Source: a virus. Taken from it: a stretch of DNA of 32,368 nucleotides. Of the stretch, positions 20,542-29,384 are shown piece after piece. The position numbers were made by a program, and so were the translations under genes. Where the stretch lies: IMG/VR virus record IMGVR_UViG_3300032315_001010, positions 1 through 32,368 of that record, one strand, 5' to 3'. Below the pieces are notes generated by a model. That model made no database searches, was not told where the DNA came from, and saw only the letters and a list, made by a program, of their open reading frames with translations. Position 1 is the first letter of the stretch; the number at the start of each line of letters is the position of its first letter.

Positions 20542-21246
20542 TTATGCCGTCCAGACTACAGACATTGACCCGGAAAGGCCGGGTGCCGTGATTTCGTTAG
20601 TTCCAGATGCGCGCTGTATCTCGAGCCGGATGTCCGACTGCGCGGCGTTGTTCGCCGCGATCAGGACCGATGGAACCGGAAGGCCGGTGAACGCCACAAC
20701 CCACATCGCCGGGATTGTGAACGTAATTCCCGCCTCAGTCTCGGTAATCGGCGGCGTGTAATCCACAGTGAACGTCCCGCTATCCAGCGTGTATTCCGTG
20801 CCGCTTGCTGTCAGCTCTTCCCTGATCCGCCAGTTGCCCGCGAACGTCGTGCCCGCGCTGAGTTCGCCGCCGATCAACTCGTCCGCGTTGACCGTGATAG
20901 CGTAGTCACCGCCTGCACCGCCAGGCGTTAGCGTCACGGTCGAGACTACAACCCACGTCGCAGCGCTTGTGACGCCATTGCTGAACGCCGCACCGTTGCT
21001 TGTTGATGCGCCACCACCGCTTGCCGCAGCCTGCACCGCCGCATCGTTCGCAATCCGCGCCGCGCGTTCCGCCGCAAGAGCCGCTTCAGCCGCCGCCGTC
21101 TGCTGCGCCAGGAGCGCCACGCCGCTGTTGACGTTGGTCGAGAACGTCACGCCGCCGGTCAGGTACTTGTACCATTCGTTCGTGAGCCGCCCGTCCTTGT
21201 CCACCAGAGGCACGCCCAGCGATGGCGGATTAGGAGCCCTCGCCAT
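20542..21246 (-). CDS. Virion-associated protein in the tail-needle position
   Basis: This 234-residue protein lies directly after the gp10-like plug, where P22 encodes the gp26 needle. The N-terminus (PNPPSLGVPLVDKDGRLT, then EWYKYLTGG) is a common opening of phage tail or fibre proteins. An Ala-rich coiled coil (about residues 42-75) and a beta-rich C-terminal domain (about 90-234) follow, consistent with a trimeric fibre. ATG 21246 overlaps the previous stop (TAATG) with GAGGAT upstream. Function as needle or fibre is inferred from order and shape only. Confidence 0.6.
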   Translation of the reverse strand: MARAPNPPSLGVPLVDKDGRLTNEWYKYLTGGVTFSTNVNSGVALLAQQTAAAEAALAAERAARIANDAAVQAAASGGGASTSNGAAFSNGVTSAATWVVVSTVTLTPGGAGGDYAITVNADELIGGELSAGTTFAGNWRIREELTASGTEYTLDSGTFTVDYTPPITETEAGITFTIPAMWVVAFTGLPVPSVLIAANNAAQSDIRLEIQRASGTNEITAPGLSGSMSVVWTA

Positions 21247-22670
21247 TACAGATCCTCGTTCACAAGGACGCCCAGATAGGCAGCTGGCGCGGGGTCGCTC
21301 TTCTGGAACTGAAACACCATGCCCGCGAGCTTCGTGCGCCCGCAACGATGCCAGACCGTGCGCTGGTCGTAGACGCCCTGCGCGCCCAGCTTGCGCGAAC
21401 GCCACGCGGTCCACGTATTGCCGCCATCGATTGACGCACGCATCTGCACAACAGGGTTGACACCCTGCCCGGTCGCCACGCCAACGCCCTTGGCGCTCTC
21501 AAGCCGCAGCGTCGTGACCGGCAGGCTATCGGGAACGCCCGACAGGTGCGCGGTGAACTCGCGGACGATCTCCGTCCCCATCGTTGAGGCCGTCGCCATG
21601 CTTTCGGAGGCATAATCCCGGCTTAGTTCGTCGAATTGTCCCGTGCCGTCGCAGACAAACACGCGGCCCGCTGCCGTGATGATATCCGTGTATCGCCACG
21701 AGTTTTGCAGGTTCGTCGCGCGCGTGTGCCATTCCTGCGTCAGCACGTCGAAAATCATGCAGGCGGTCGGCGTCCGGTAGCTGACGAAGATGTGGCCCCG
21801 GTCCTGGTACGTCTTGCCGATGATGTTTGCAGCGCCTGCACTGCGCAGCGCAGCAGATACCCACGGTTCCGAGACGATGGGCGAGCCGCCCTGACCCAGC
21901 CTGCGGACGTTGAAGGCCTCGTCCACGAAGAACAGCGAGTTGTCAGCCTTGACGATGCCATCACGGCACGCGCAGCCGATTTGCTGCGTCATGCCTCCCT
22001 GCATGGCAAACGGATCGGCGCTGTCGCCCGTCTGCGACCACACTTCAATCGTCTGCGAGCCCAGCAGGTAGTAGAACTCGCCCAGCACGCGGCCTGCGAT
22101 GATGTCGTCAGGCGAACTCTCGGCCGTGTAGTAATTCAGCGCCGTGACGTCATCGAGGTCCAGCACGGCCGTAAAGCCGAACCGGTTCTTGTACGTGAAC
22201 AACCCGCGCTGCCCGAGCGTGTCCACGCTGGTAAACGCCGTGGCGCTTGCATCGCTCAGAAGCGTTGCAAACTGCGCATCCGTGACCGCCGCGATAGCCG
22301 CTCCCGTCGAGACGTACAGCCCGCCATTGAACAGGCCAAAGCCCTCGGTTTCCGTGAAAGCGAAATCCCCGCGATCCGTCCCGGCAATGGTCCCCGTAAG
22401 GCTTCCCGTCGTGTTGCCCGATGGCGTGAACGTGGACAGGGTCGTCCCCTGCGCGATCAGCACATTGCCCAAGGCGTGGCCGTCTGCCTGCCACATCCCA
22501 CGGCACGCGCCGGCGAAGTCCGCACGCTGGAGACTGCCAGGCGCTTCGATCAGCACGTTCTCGCGCTGCGGATCGTTCGGATGCGGTTCGCGATAGACGT
22601 TGTGGCACTTCTTCTCGGCAAGCCCCGTGACAACAGCGGAGGCTGCGGAAGTCGCCATCGGAACGCGCAT
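21246..22670 (-). CDS. P22 gp10-like packaged-DNA stabilisation (tail hub) protein
   Basis: This 474-residue protein has beta-propeller-like repeats. Matches to the P22 gp10 pattern include RYxAExxPDDIIAGRVLGEFYYLLGSQTIEVWSxTG near the middle and VYDQRTVWHRCGRTKLAGMVF at the end (P22: YDKRVLWKRVGR). It would close the portal channel below the gp4 ring after packaging and carry tailspikes. ATG 22670 overlaps the stop of the previous gene (TGATG). A TTG one codon earlier and a Met five codons later are other possible starts. Normal length for the family is about 470. Confidence 0.85.
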   Translation of the reverse strand: MRVPMATSAASAVVTGLAEKKCHNVYREPHPNDPQRENVLIEAPGSLQRADFAGACRGMWQADGHALGNVLIAQGTTLSTFTPSGNTTGSLTGTIAGTDRGDFAFTETEGFGLFNGGLYVSTGAAIAAVTDAQFATLLSDASATAFTSVDTLGQRGLFTYKNRFGFTAVLDLDDVTALNYYTAESSPDDIIAGRVLGEFYYLLGSQTIEVWSQTGDSADPFAMQGGMTQQIGCACRDGIVKADNSLFFVDEAFNVRRLGQGGSPIVSEPWVSAALRSAGAANIIGKTYQDRGHIFVSYRTPTACMIFDVLTQEWHTRATNLQNSWRYTDIITAAGRVFVCDGTGQFDELSRDYASESMATASTMGTEIVREFTAHLSGVPDSLPVTTLRLESAKGVGVATGQGVNPVVQMRASIDGGNTWTAWRSRKLGAQGVYDQRTVWHRCGRTKLAGMVFQFQKSDPAPAAYLGVLVNEDL

Positions 22671-23026
22671 CAAAAATACTCAGCCCGCGTCGGCTTGTTG
22701 AACCGCTCGCCGCTGGACACCAGCCGCCGCAGGTTGCGCTCCGCTGTCGGCTCGTAGGTCTGACGGAAGGACGCAGCCTGCCCGCCGTCCATGTAATCGT
22801 CTGCCGCATGACAGGCCACATACATGGCGAGGTCCTCAAGCATCGACTGCGGGCAAGCGCTGTCGGACCAGTAGGCTATGCCGAGTTCACGCAGCTTCTC
22901 GTTCACAGAGACGATAAGCCCCTCGATCAGCACGGTGTCTTCAGCTTCCGCCGTCTCGCCTGCTTGCAATACCTTGAGCTTCTGGAGCACGCGGTTGCGC
23001 AGCTCTGCCAGTGTCGCGTCAGCCAT
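22670..23026 (-). CDS. P22 gp4-like head-tail adaptor
   Basis: This 118-residue helical protein has an N-terminal helix (TLAELRNRVLQKLKVLQAGE) and an Ala/Asp-rich centre. The position is between coat and gp10, as in P22 tail accessory factor gp4. It should bind below the portal after packaging. ATG 23026 has GAGC-rich sequence upstream and overlaps the end of the 108-residue gene by 8 bases. The family call rests on size, helix pattern and order; sequence likeness by eye is moderate. Confidence 0.7.
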   Translation of the reverse strand: MADATLAELRNRVLQKLKVLQAGETAEAEDTVLIEGLIVSVNEKLRELGIAYWSDSACPQSMLEDLAMYVACHAADDYMDGGQAASFRQTYEPTAERNLRRLVSSGERFNKPTRAEYF

Positions 23027-23345
23027 CGATTGTCACAGGCTCCGCACTGGTCGCGCCTTCCAGCGCCGCGCGGAGGCGTTCGATGCCCCAGCGCTTGTCG
23101 AATATCACGCCCATGTCCTCGAGCTGCTGCTTGATCATGGCGCGCTCATCCATTTCCGGTGAGCCTTTCGGCTCCGGCGCGTCCTCCGGAACTTCCGTAA
23201 AATACGGATGGTTCCGGAGCTTGTTGACCTGCCACGGGAGAAGATGGCCAACGTCAACAGGAGCGCCAACCGGAAACACAACGCCGTAGAGGGAGGCGAA
23301 ATCATCGCCCCCCTCGTCGTCACCCTTCCAGATGAAGGTCGTCAT
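23019..23345 (-). CDS. Small head-module protein of unknown function
   Basis: This 108-residue protein starts at ATG 23345 in a TGATG overlap with the decoration candidate. The first half has YGVVFPVGAPVDVG, then LLPWQVNKLRNHPYFTEV, a pattern often seen in small phage proteins encoded after the coat gene. The second half is a charged helix (ERAMIKQQLEDMGV) followed by RWGIERLRAALEG. That C-terminal part resembles a HeH/LEM-like or SAP-like helical tail. No role was proved; head completion is a reasonable guess. Confidence 0.65.
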   Translation of the reverse strand: MTTFIWKGDDEGGDDFASLYGVVFPVGAPVDVGHLLPWQVNKLRNHPYFTEVPEDAPEPKGSPEMDERAMIKQQLEDMGVIFDKRWGIERLRAALEGATSAEPVTIDG

Positions 23346-23845
23346 CAGGCGATGATCGTCGGGTCGATGTAGTAATGCACCACACCCGCGACCTTGCCTG
23401 TACCCGTGGCGTTCGCCGTCACGTTCACTGTAAGCTGAACTTTCGTCCGCTTCGAGAACTTCGGGAAAACGCCCGTCGCCAGGATGCCGGCAAGTATCCA
23501 GCATTGGCCGGCGATGTTCCACAGGTTGCCCGTGGCAAACGCATCACCATTCCAGACGCCGAAGTTGCCGAGGCCGTCCGCATCGACTGCGTCATGGGTC
23601 AGTGCGCCGCCATTGGCAGCCCAGCCGAGGTCCATGTCCAGCGCTTCGGTGCCGGTATCGAGGTCCGTTGCGTAGATGAACCCACCGACGACAACAGCGC
23701 CGGGAGGCAGAACGCAGCATTCCACGACATCCGCAGCCGTAGGATTGACCAGGAAGTCATAGGTCCACGGAGCGACATGCAGGACGCCAGGTTGAGGCGT
23801 ACCGGATGCAGGCACCGCAGAAGAGACAGTTTGAAGGATAGCCAT
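23345..23845 (-). CDS. Coat-associated (decoration-like) protein
   Basis: This 166-residue beta-rich, acidic protein directly follows the coat gene. It is Gly/Ala/Val-rich with motifs such as LPPGAVVVGGFIYATDLDTG and TKVQLTVNVTANATGTG and has no charged helices. That fits a surface jelly-roll or Ig-like capsid decoration protein. ATG 23845 has AGGAAA about 9 bases upstream. The family was recognised only by context. Confidence 0.65.
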   Translation of the reverse strand: MAILQTVSSAVPASGTPQPGVLHVAPWTYDFLVNPTAADVVECCVLPPGAVVVGGFIYATDLDTGTEALDMDLGWAANGGALTHDAVDADGLGNFGVWNGDAFATGNLWNIAGQCWILAGILATGVFPKFSKRTKVQLTVNVTANATGTGKVAGVVHYYIDPTIIA

Positions 23846-23869
23846 ATTATTCGTTTCCTATTCTGGCGA

Positions 23870-24979
23870 TCAGCTATCAGCGGCAGCGACGAAATAGGCT
23901 TGCAGGACGCCATGCTTCTTGCCGTTGAAGGCAAGGCCCTTGACGCCAAGCAGCTCTTCGATCGCCACACCGGGACGGAACTGGAAGTCTTTTTGCAGGT
24001 CCGTGCGCGGGGTCGGTTCCTGACCCCATGCAATGCCGACAGCTTGAGCACCGCAGAGATAAACGCCGCGAATGTCTGCCGTGGCAGCGCCCTTGCCATC
24101 CAGCGAGTACGTGCCAGTTGAAAGAACGTCATCGATTTCCGGCACTTCGCGATGGATGATCCCGTCAAACAGGAGGTCGCCATCCTGAAAGAGCGGGTTG
24201 TCATCCATGCCGTTGCCTTCACGCGAGCGAGCCTCACGGTTCGCTTGCGTCATCGTGGTGTCGGCCTTCAGGTCGCGGAACGTCCGTGACCCGTGAAACG
24301 CAACGAAATATTCGCGGCCGTCTTCAGTCTTGAACGGGCGAATATGGGGATCGGCCTGCTTCGCCATGCGCTTTGCCAGCGACATCGAAGCAACCGTGCA
24401 TTTATCGTCGGTTGCGTCGAGGTTGCCCATCGCGGTTGCCCACGTTGCCGAGTAGTTCGACTTGACCTTGCCGAACAGCAGGCGGTCCTGGTTGGCCGCA
24501 GCGAAGGCGTTGCGGTTGGCAGTCGATGTGTCGCCAATGTTGACGGTCGTGTCGCCAGTGGTGACGTGCGAGGCCATCGCCTTGATGATATCGTCGCGAA
24601 GCTTCTCGGCTTCCCAGACGCGAAGCATCTCTTTCGCAGCGCCATAAAGGTCAATCTCCGTTTTGTAGGAGGTGGACTTGGGGATACGAACGCCGTTCCT
24701 GCGCCAATCGACAGAGATCGAGCAGTTGTAGTTTCCAAGCTGCTCTTCGTTGCCGTCGAGCATCGTGGCGCCGGAAACGCCTTGGCCCGTCAGCTTGGTG
24801 ATCAGCGGGATGTTGATGGTCTTTCCCGCTTCTTCCTGAAGCTCGTATTTGGACATGATGATGGAAGACGCCGATTTCCCCATGTACGGCATGAAGCCGG
24901 AGGCTCGAACGTATTCCGCGAAATATTTGCTGATCCACATCTGTTTTTCAGATGCGGAGGCAAGGGCAACTTCAGCCAT
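23870..24979 (-). CDS. Major capsid protein, N4-gp56 (DUF4043) family
   Basis: This 369-residue coat protein forms the icosahedral shell. The N-terminal half has the family pattern GFMPYMGKSASSII, GKTINIPLITKLTGQGVSG, LDGNEEQLG, then NCSISVDWRRNGVRI. The central part has AEKLRDDIIKAM, and the C-terminal part includes IDDVLSTG and GAQAVGIAWG. ATG 24979 has AGAGGATAAA upstream and lies 3 bases after the scaffold stop, so the two are tightly co-translated. The length is near the family norm (about 350-400). Confidence 0.9.
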   Translation of the reverse strand: MAEVALASASEKQMWISKYFAEYVRASGFMPYMGKSASSIIMSKYELQEEAGKTINIPLITKLTGQGVSGATMLDGNEEQLGNYNCSISVDWRRNGVRIPKSTSYKTEIDLYGAAKEMLRVWEAEKLRDDIIKAMASHVTTGDTTVNIGDTSTANRNAFAAANQDRLLFGKVKSNYSATWATAMGNLDATDDKCTVASMSLAKRMAKQADPHIRPFKTEDGREYFVAFHGSRTFRDLKADTTMTQANREARSREGNGMDDNPLFQDGDLLFDGIIHREVPEIDDVLSTGTYSLDGKGAATADIRGVYLCGAQAVGIAWGQEPTPRTDLQKDFQFRPGVAIEELLGVKGLAFNGKKHGVLQAYFVAAADS

Positions 24980-24982
24980 TGT

Positions 24983-25711
24983 TTATCCTCTGAATAGGTT
25001 GTCGAAAGCATTGCCTGGCCCCACGGGGACAGAGCCTGCTCTCGCTGCCGCTGGTCTTCCGACCACTGACGGCGGGGGTTGCTGTGACGATCGGGCCGGC
25101 TGGACGCCTTGGCCCTGAAGTTCAGCCAATACCTGCGCGCGGATCTTCTCGGCTTCGCTCTTGCGCCAGGCTTCCGGGTCTTGCCCGATCTCTGACATCA
25201 GCTTGTGCTGCTTGTGCCATTTCACCACGAAATCATAAGGGTGGATTTGGCCTTGCAGTTGCTGTTGCAGCATCGGGTTTTGACCGACAGCAGACAGAAA
25301 CGCCTGTTGCGCCTCGCTCACGATGTCCTCGCCGTGGGCCTGTCGGGCCATCAGCTCGGATGTGTTGAGACGCTCATTGAAGGCGACACGCTGCTGTTCA
25401 GCGAGTGCGTACTGGATGATCCCAGAAGGATCGGTCGGCACATACTCTGGCTGTTGCGGTTGCTGGTAACGCTGTAGCTGTTGCTCAAGGTCTTCCCGCT
25501 TGCGGGTTTCGGCTTGTCGTTTGTCGCGCTCGTCTAGAAGCGCGGAGATGGGGACGAAACGCCCTGTTTCCGGATCACGCGCCCTGCCATCGCCTTGCGG
25601 CTCGGGTTCGGGTGCGGCTAGTGGTGCGGCTTCCACGGTCTGAGGCGTTGCCCCAGGCGCTACGGCTGCCGGTTCTTCAGCGTCCAGAAAGTCCAGCTTT
25701 TCATCACTCAT
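24983..25711 (-). CDS. Scaffolding protein candidate
   Basis: This 242-residue protein is Gln/Glu/Pro-rich. It has a disordered acidic N-terminus (about 1-40), a charged helix (LDERDKRQAETRKREDLEQQ, about 60-80), Gln-rich helices to about 205, and a Pro-rich end with a short terminal motif (GNAFDNLFRG). Position between portal and coat and the composition match phage scaffolds, which are lost before or during packaging. ATG 25711 has AAAGGTCG upstream; an in-frame start 8 codons earlier lacks support. An intrinsic terminator lies upstream, so the scaffold-coat transcript probably has its own promoter in 25712-25795. Confidence 0.78.
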   Translation of the reverse strand: MSDEKLDFLDAEEPAAVAPGATPQTVEAAPLAAPEPEPQGDGRARDPETGRFVPISALLDERDKRQAETRKREDLEQQLQRYQQPQQPEYVPTDPSGIIQYALAEQQRVAFNERLNTSELMARQAHGEDIVSEAQQAFLSAVGQNPMLQQQLQGQIHPYDFVVKWHKQHKLMSEIGQDPEAWRKSEAEKIRAQVLAELQGQGVQPARSSQQPPPSVVGRPAAARAGSVPVGPGNAFDNLFRG

Positions 25712-25795
25712 CGTTCGACCTTTCGTCGTCGTCACGCAATCGCCCGATACAGCGGCGTCCTGTTTGACGCCCGATTGACCCCGGCGGCGGGTACG

Positions 25796-25821
25796 AAAAA
25801 ACCCGCCTGATCAGGGCGGGT
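25796..25821 (-). terminator. Intrinsic terminator after the portal gene
   Basis: On the minus strand, a perfect 7-bp stem ACCCGCC/GGCGGGT encloses CTGATCA and is followed by six T. This is the best terminator in the window. It ends the terminase-portal transcript before scaffold and coat. The remaining 25712-25795 gap carries two copies of CGCCCGAT (25741 and 25768) and should contain the head-gene promoter, which could not be fixed. Confidence 0.85.
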
Positions 25822-25846
25822 CTTGCATCTCAAATTGTGGTGGTCG

Positions 25847-25936
25847 CTATTTCTGCTCTGGCCTTCCGAGCACCATCAGGGCGCACGTCAGGAAGCCCAG
25901 CAGAAACGCTGCGACGTGTGTGAGGTAGGCGGTCAC
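25847..25936 (-). CDS. Very small membrane peptide after the portal
   Basis: This 29-residue peptide starts with GTG 25936, which overlaps the portal stop (GTGA). One hydrophobic segment (about residues 7-23, VAAFLLGFLTCALMVLG) is followed by RPEQK. The frame ends 26 bases before the strong terminator. It fits exactly in an otherwise empty gap, but its short length and lack of a ribosome site keep confidence moderate. No function is known. Confidence 0.5.
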   Translation of the reverse strand: MTAYLTHVAAFLLGFLTCALMVLGRPEQK

Positions 25937-27852
25937 TCTGCCTGCGCTTTGTTCTGCATCGCCATGAACCGGAACGCGCGCTCCTGCTGGCTGCCGATCG
26001 CTTCCTGGCCCATCATCTCGCGTTCGTGGCCCATCTTGATCAGCTCGTGCTCACGGCTCGCCGCGGCATCTGCCAGCTTCATGCGCTCCGTCTCGATCTG
26101 TAGCGGGGCCATCTGCGCATCCATCTGCGCCTTGCCGATCGTCGCCTGCGCCTGCGCCTGCTTCAGCCCCACTTCGGCTTCTTTGCCTGCAATCTCGGCT
26201 TCCGCAGCGCGCTTCTGCATCGCCATCGCTTCGGGGTCTTGCTGCTGGCCTTGGCCTGACAACAGCTCCGTCATCTTCTTCTTGCGCTGCGCCGGCAGAG
26301 AAGAGGCTTCGATGAGGGCCAGCGCGTAAGGTGGAGGCAGCGCGGCCAGTTGCGGCATGATCTGCGCAAGCTGCTCAAACTCTTCGGACTGCAACGTGAC
26401 CGTGTCGGGTCCCGTCTCGAGGATCACGTCCACGTCCATCTGCGCCACGGGGTTCGACACCTGCGGCTGCATGGTCATCGGATCGATGCCCTGCACCTGA
26501 TTGAGCCCGATGAACTGCGTGGCCTGCTCGTCGTCCGTGATGCGTATCCACTTCGGGCTCGTCCAGAATTGCTTGATGCGCGCCCACGTCGCCCGGTAGA
26601 CGCGCAATTTGAAATCATTGAAGCGGTCATACAGCGGCGCGAGCTCGGCAAGCCCCGCCTGCTGCTGGGCGATGATCGCCCTGCCTGATTGGCCCTCAGT
26701 GTTCTTCCCCTGCAAGGCGTTGTTCGGGCCGAGAAGGTCGATTTCCGACTTGGCCTCTTGCAGCATGTTCAGGTTGCCGGTCGTCTCGGCCTGCGTGTCG
26801 AGTACCTGCACCGATTGCGGGTCTACAACCTCAACCCAGCCGTCCGGGCGGGCAATCTCGCGCTTGGCCTGGCCTACATCGGCAACAGCGCCCTGTTGCG
26901 CCATGACGCGGCGTGAGTGCAGGAAATGGACAGCCTTTGAGCGCCTGTGGTTGATCTCGTCCTGCGGGCCGCGCATGTCGGCAACCACGCCGTATCGGTT
27001 GTTCTCGCGGTCCACGTAGGCCGAGAATGCCTCAATCGGGCAGACCGTGCGGCCTTTCTCATCGCGGTAATAGCTCGGCCCGTCCATGACGAGCGTTGAG
27101 CCGACAACGACTGCGTAGTTATGCTCGCTGCCCTGCTTGTAATACAATTGGCAGACCTGGACCCTTCTCCTTTTGCGGTCGATCCACGTCCCGGACGAAG
27201 GCTTGTCGTCAACGCTCTGGTCCGCAACGAAGGCTTTCTCTGAGCCCGTGATGCCCGCCTCGATCTCCTTGCCCTTGTCGGGGTAGAGCGCAATCGCGTC
27301 GTCCGCGTCCATCCACTTCAGCACGCCGAGATAGCGCGCATCGCTGAAATCGTGCCTGCTTGAGCGCGGGTCGAATATGAACTCATCCCAAGGGATCAGG
27401 TTGACCTTGATGTCCTCAGGGCCGTCCATGATGACTTCGGCAGCGCCAGCGCCCTCGATCATCCCGTTTTCAAAAGCGCCTGAGAAGATGTTGTTCAGCC
27501 GCGTCTGGTCCGACACGAACCGCAGCGCCTGCGTTACGATGTCGGCGCTTTGCTCGTCCTTGGGCGTCCGTGGGTAAGCCTTGGGATCGGTGCGCCTGTT
27601 GCGCTCAACGCCGAGGATGCTGTCAACCTTGCGCTTGATGCGGTTGAACACAATCGGAGGCTGACCGCGCTGCTTGAGGGTCGCGATCTCCTCACGGGTC
27701 CATTGCTTGCCGTCATAGTAGTCACGCGCAAGGCTGGCGCGGTCGCGCGCTTCCTCCATCGTGTCCAGATACTCGCGCACCATCTTCCGGATGCGCTCGG
27801 CACCGTCCTCGCCCACTTCGGGCTTGGCCGACATGCTTACAATGTTCGCCAA
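25933..27852 (-). CDS. P22-like portal protein
   Basis: This protein forms the dodecameric DNA gate at one capsid vertex. The N-terminal region (LARDYYDGKQWTREEIATL, QPPIVFNRIKRKVDSILG, NRRTDPKAYPR) is the typical opening of P22-type portals. The middle includes FEGAGAAEV-like and EFIFDPRSSRHDFSDARY segments. The C-terminal 120 residues are a Gln/Ala/Met-rich helix, which may form the barrel. It is 639 residues from TTG 27852, which has AAAGG upstream. ATG 27834, just after the terminase stop, would give 633 residues; the choice is open. It overlaps the large terminase by 16 bases if TTG is used. Confidence 0.9.
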   Translation of the reverse strand: MANIVSMSAKPEVGEDGAERIRKMVREYLDTMEEARDRASLARDYYDGKQWTREEIATLKQRGQPPIVFNRIKRKVDSILGVERNRRTDPKAYPRTPKDEQSADIVTQALRFVSDQTRLNNIFSGAFENGMIEGAGAAEVIMDGPEDIKVNLIPWDEFIFDPRSSRHDFSDARYLGVLKWMDADDAIALYPDKGKEIEAGITGSEKAFVADQSVDDKPSSGTWIDRKRRRVQVCQLYYKQGSEHNYAVVVGSTLVMDGPSYYRDEKGRTVCPIEAFSAYVDRENNRYGVVADMRGPQDEINHRRSKAVHFLHSRRVMAQQGAVADVGQAKREIARPDGWVEVVDPQSVQVLDTQAETTGNLNMLQEAKSEIDLLGPNNALQGKNTEGQSGRAIIAQQQAGLAELAPLYDRFNDFKLRVYRATWARIKQFWTSPKWIRITDDEQATQFIGLNQVQGIDPMTMQPQVSNPVAQMDVDVILETGPDTVTLQSEEFEQLAQIMPQLAALPPPYALALIEASSLPAQRKKKMTELLSGQGQQQDPEAMAMQKRAAEAEIAGKEAEVGLKQAQAQATIGKAQMDAQMAPLQIETERMKLADAAASREHELIKMGHEREMMGQEAIGSQQERAFRFMAMQNKAQAE

Positions 27853-29384
27853 TTGTCAGCCTTTGCTGCTGGCCGATAGTCGCGGGGTCGCGTCAGAGGG
27901 AGAGGCGCGGCAGGCGTGAAGCCTGGGTGCGCCATGTCGATCACCATGCCCATCAATGCGCAGGTATCGACCAGATCGTCGTGCTTGCCGGCCGGGAAGC
28001 TCAGAAGCTGGTTAAGCACCTTCTCGCCCAGATCCGTCTTCGGCAGGCTTACCTTGCCCATCGCAGCGCGGGCTTGGAACGCGCGGGCGCGGGTCGGCTT
28101 GTCCGAGATGGACGGTATCCATTCCGTGCGTGCGAACACGCGGAGCTCGTTCATGCGCCGGGTCAGCATCGGCTTCACCGCCTTCACGATGACGCCAGCC
28201 TCCCCGAAATAGCACAACGGCTTGTGCTGCTTGAACAGCCGCAGCAGTTCCTCAATCCACACATCCGCCGAGGTCTGGCCTGTCCAACCGTCAATCAGCG
28301 TCAGCGTGTCCTCGTGGTAGTTCCACACAAGGTGCGCGGTCCAATCCCCGCCGTCCTCTGTCACCGCGTAATCGCTGGTGATGTAGATGTGGCCCAGCTT
28401 CGGGGGCTCGTCGTGGCGCTTGAACCAGTCCCGCAGGAAGAACGTGCCTTCTTCTGGCGCTGGACGCTGTTGATATAGCGCCGACCAATCACGCGGGCCA
28501 ATCGCAGCCTTGATGCGATGCAAACGCTCGGTTGAGTATTTCTCAGGCCAGAGCGCTTCGCCTTGATCATTCAGCGCGGGAAGATCGAGAACCTCCCACT
28601 GGTCGCCGCCCGTGTCCTGCGCAGCTAACAACCTGCCGGCAAGGTCATCTTCGTTCCAGCGGGTCATGATAACCACTATTGCGCCCTCAAAGGGCTCGGC
28701 CTCGCCGCTGGCTATCTCGTGCTGGAAGTCCTGCCAGATGTCGTCATCGTCCAGAACCGAAGTCCGCACGTCGCCCTCAAGGCGGGTGTAGGCCGTTGAC
28801 GTATACCAGCGCCAAACCTTCTCGCGGGTCGTTTCACTGTCAGCCTCAACCCGATCCTTGAAAGGGTCATCGATGAGGAGGACGTGAGCGCCACGGCCTG
28901 TGACCGCCGTTCCCACACCGGCTGCAACGTATCCGCCGCGCCCGTTTGTGTGCCAGCGGCCAGCAGCCTGGCTGTTCTCTGATAGCTTGGTGTCGAAAAT
29001 GTTGGAATAAAGCTTGCTCCCAACAACGTCCCTGACTTCCCGGCCAAAGTCCGTCGCCAGTTCGCTGTTGTAGCTCGCCGCGATAACCGACCGATCTGGG
29101 TTCCGACCCAAAAACCACGCCGGGAAGCGCCTTGAGGCGAGTTCCGACTTGCCATGCCTCGGCGGCATGAAGATCATCAACCGCTTGCACTCGCCCCGCT
29201 CAACCCGTTCCAGCGCCTCGGCAATGAGCTTGTGATGCCCTGCCGGCCGATAGTCGGGCTTAGTGTAGCGGGTGAACGCTATCAGGCTCTCCTCGGCCAT
29301 TTCCCGGCGCAGCAATTCCCTTGCGGCCTGATCTGGCGATATCGAGAAGCTGCGCTCTGGTGAGATCAGACGGCTCATTCGCAT
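27837..29384 (-). CDS. terL: Terminase large subunit
   Basis: This DNA-packaging motor and headful or cos nuclease is 515 residues long. The ATPase domain has Walker A MPPRHGKS (73-80), Walker B HVLLIDDP (167-174) and coupling motif VVIMTRWNEDD (237-247). The RNase H-like nuclease has Asp338 in ITSDYAV and Asp469/470 in HDDLVDT. A segment of about 29 residues (about 204-232, acidic, with LDDDDIWQDF) lies between Walker B and the coupling motif, longer than in many relatives. ATG 29384 or ATG 29378 could be the start; the second has CAGGA upstream. It overlaps the small terminase gene by about 125 bases in another frame. Confidence 0.93.
   Translation of the reverse strand: MRMSRLISPERSFSISPDQAARELLRREMAEESLIAFTRYTKPDYRPAGHHKLIAEALERVERGECKRLMIFMPPRHGKSELASRRFPAWFLGRNPDRSVIAASYNSELATDFGREVRDVVGSKLYSNIFDTKLSENSQAAGRWHTNGRGGYVAAGVGTAVTGRGAHVLLIDDPFKDRVEADSETTREKVWRWYTSTAYTRLEGDVRTSVLDDDDIWQDFQHEIASGEAEPFEGAIVVIMTRWNEDDLAGRLLAAQDTGGDQWEVLDLPALNDQGEALWPEKYSTERLHRIKAAIGPRDWSALYQQRPAPEEGTFFLRDWFKRHDEPPKLGHIYITSDYAVTEDGGDWTAHLVWNYHEDTLTLIDGWTGQTSADVWIEELLRLFKQHKPLCYFGEAGVIVKAVKPMLTRRMNELRVFARTEWIPSISDKPTRARAFQARAAMGKVSLPKTDLGEKVLNQLLSFPAGKHDDLVDTCALMGMVIDMAHPGFTPAAPLPLTRPRDYRPAAKADNWRTL

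Noticed and set aside
21636-22757. Plus-strand 373-codon frame
   Set aside because: It is antisense to the gp10-like gene; the Arg/Val/His-rich composition is typical of a shadow frame in GC-rich DNA.
25741-25775. Direct repeat CGCCCGAT before the scaffold gene
   Set aside because: Eight bases twice in GC-rich DNA is weak; kept only as a note in the terminator entry.
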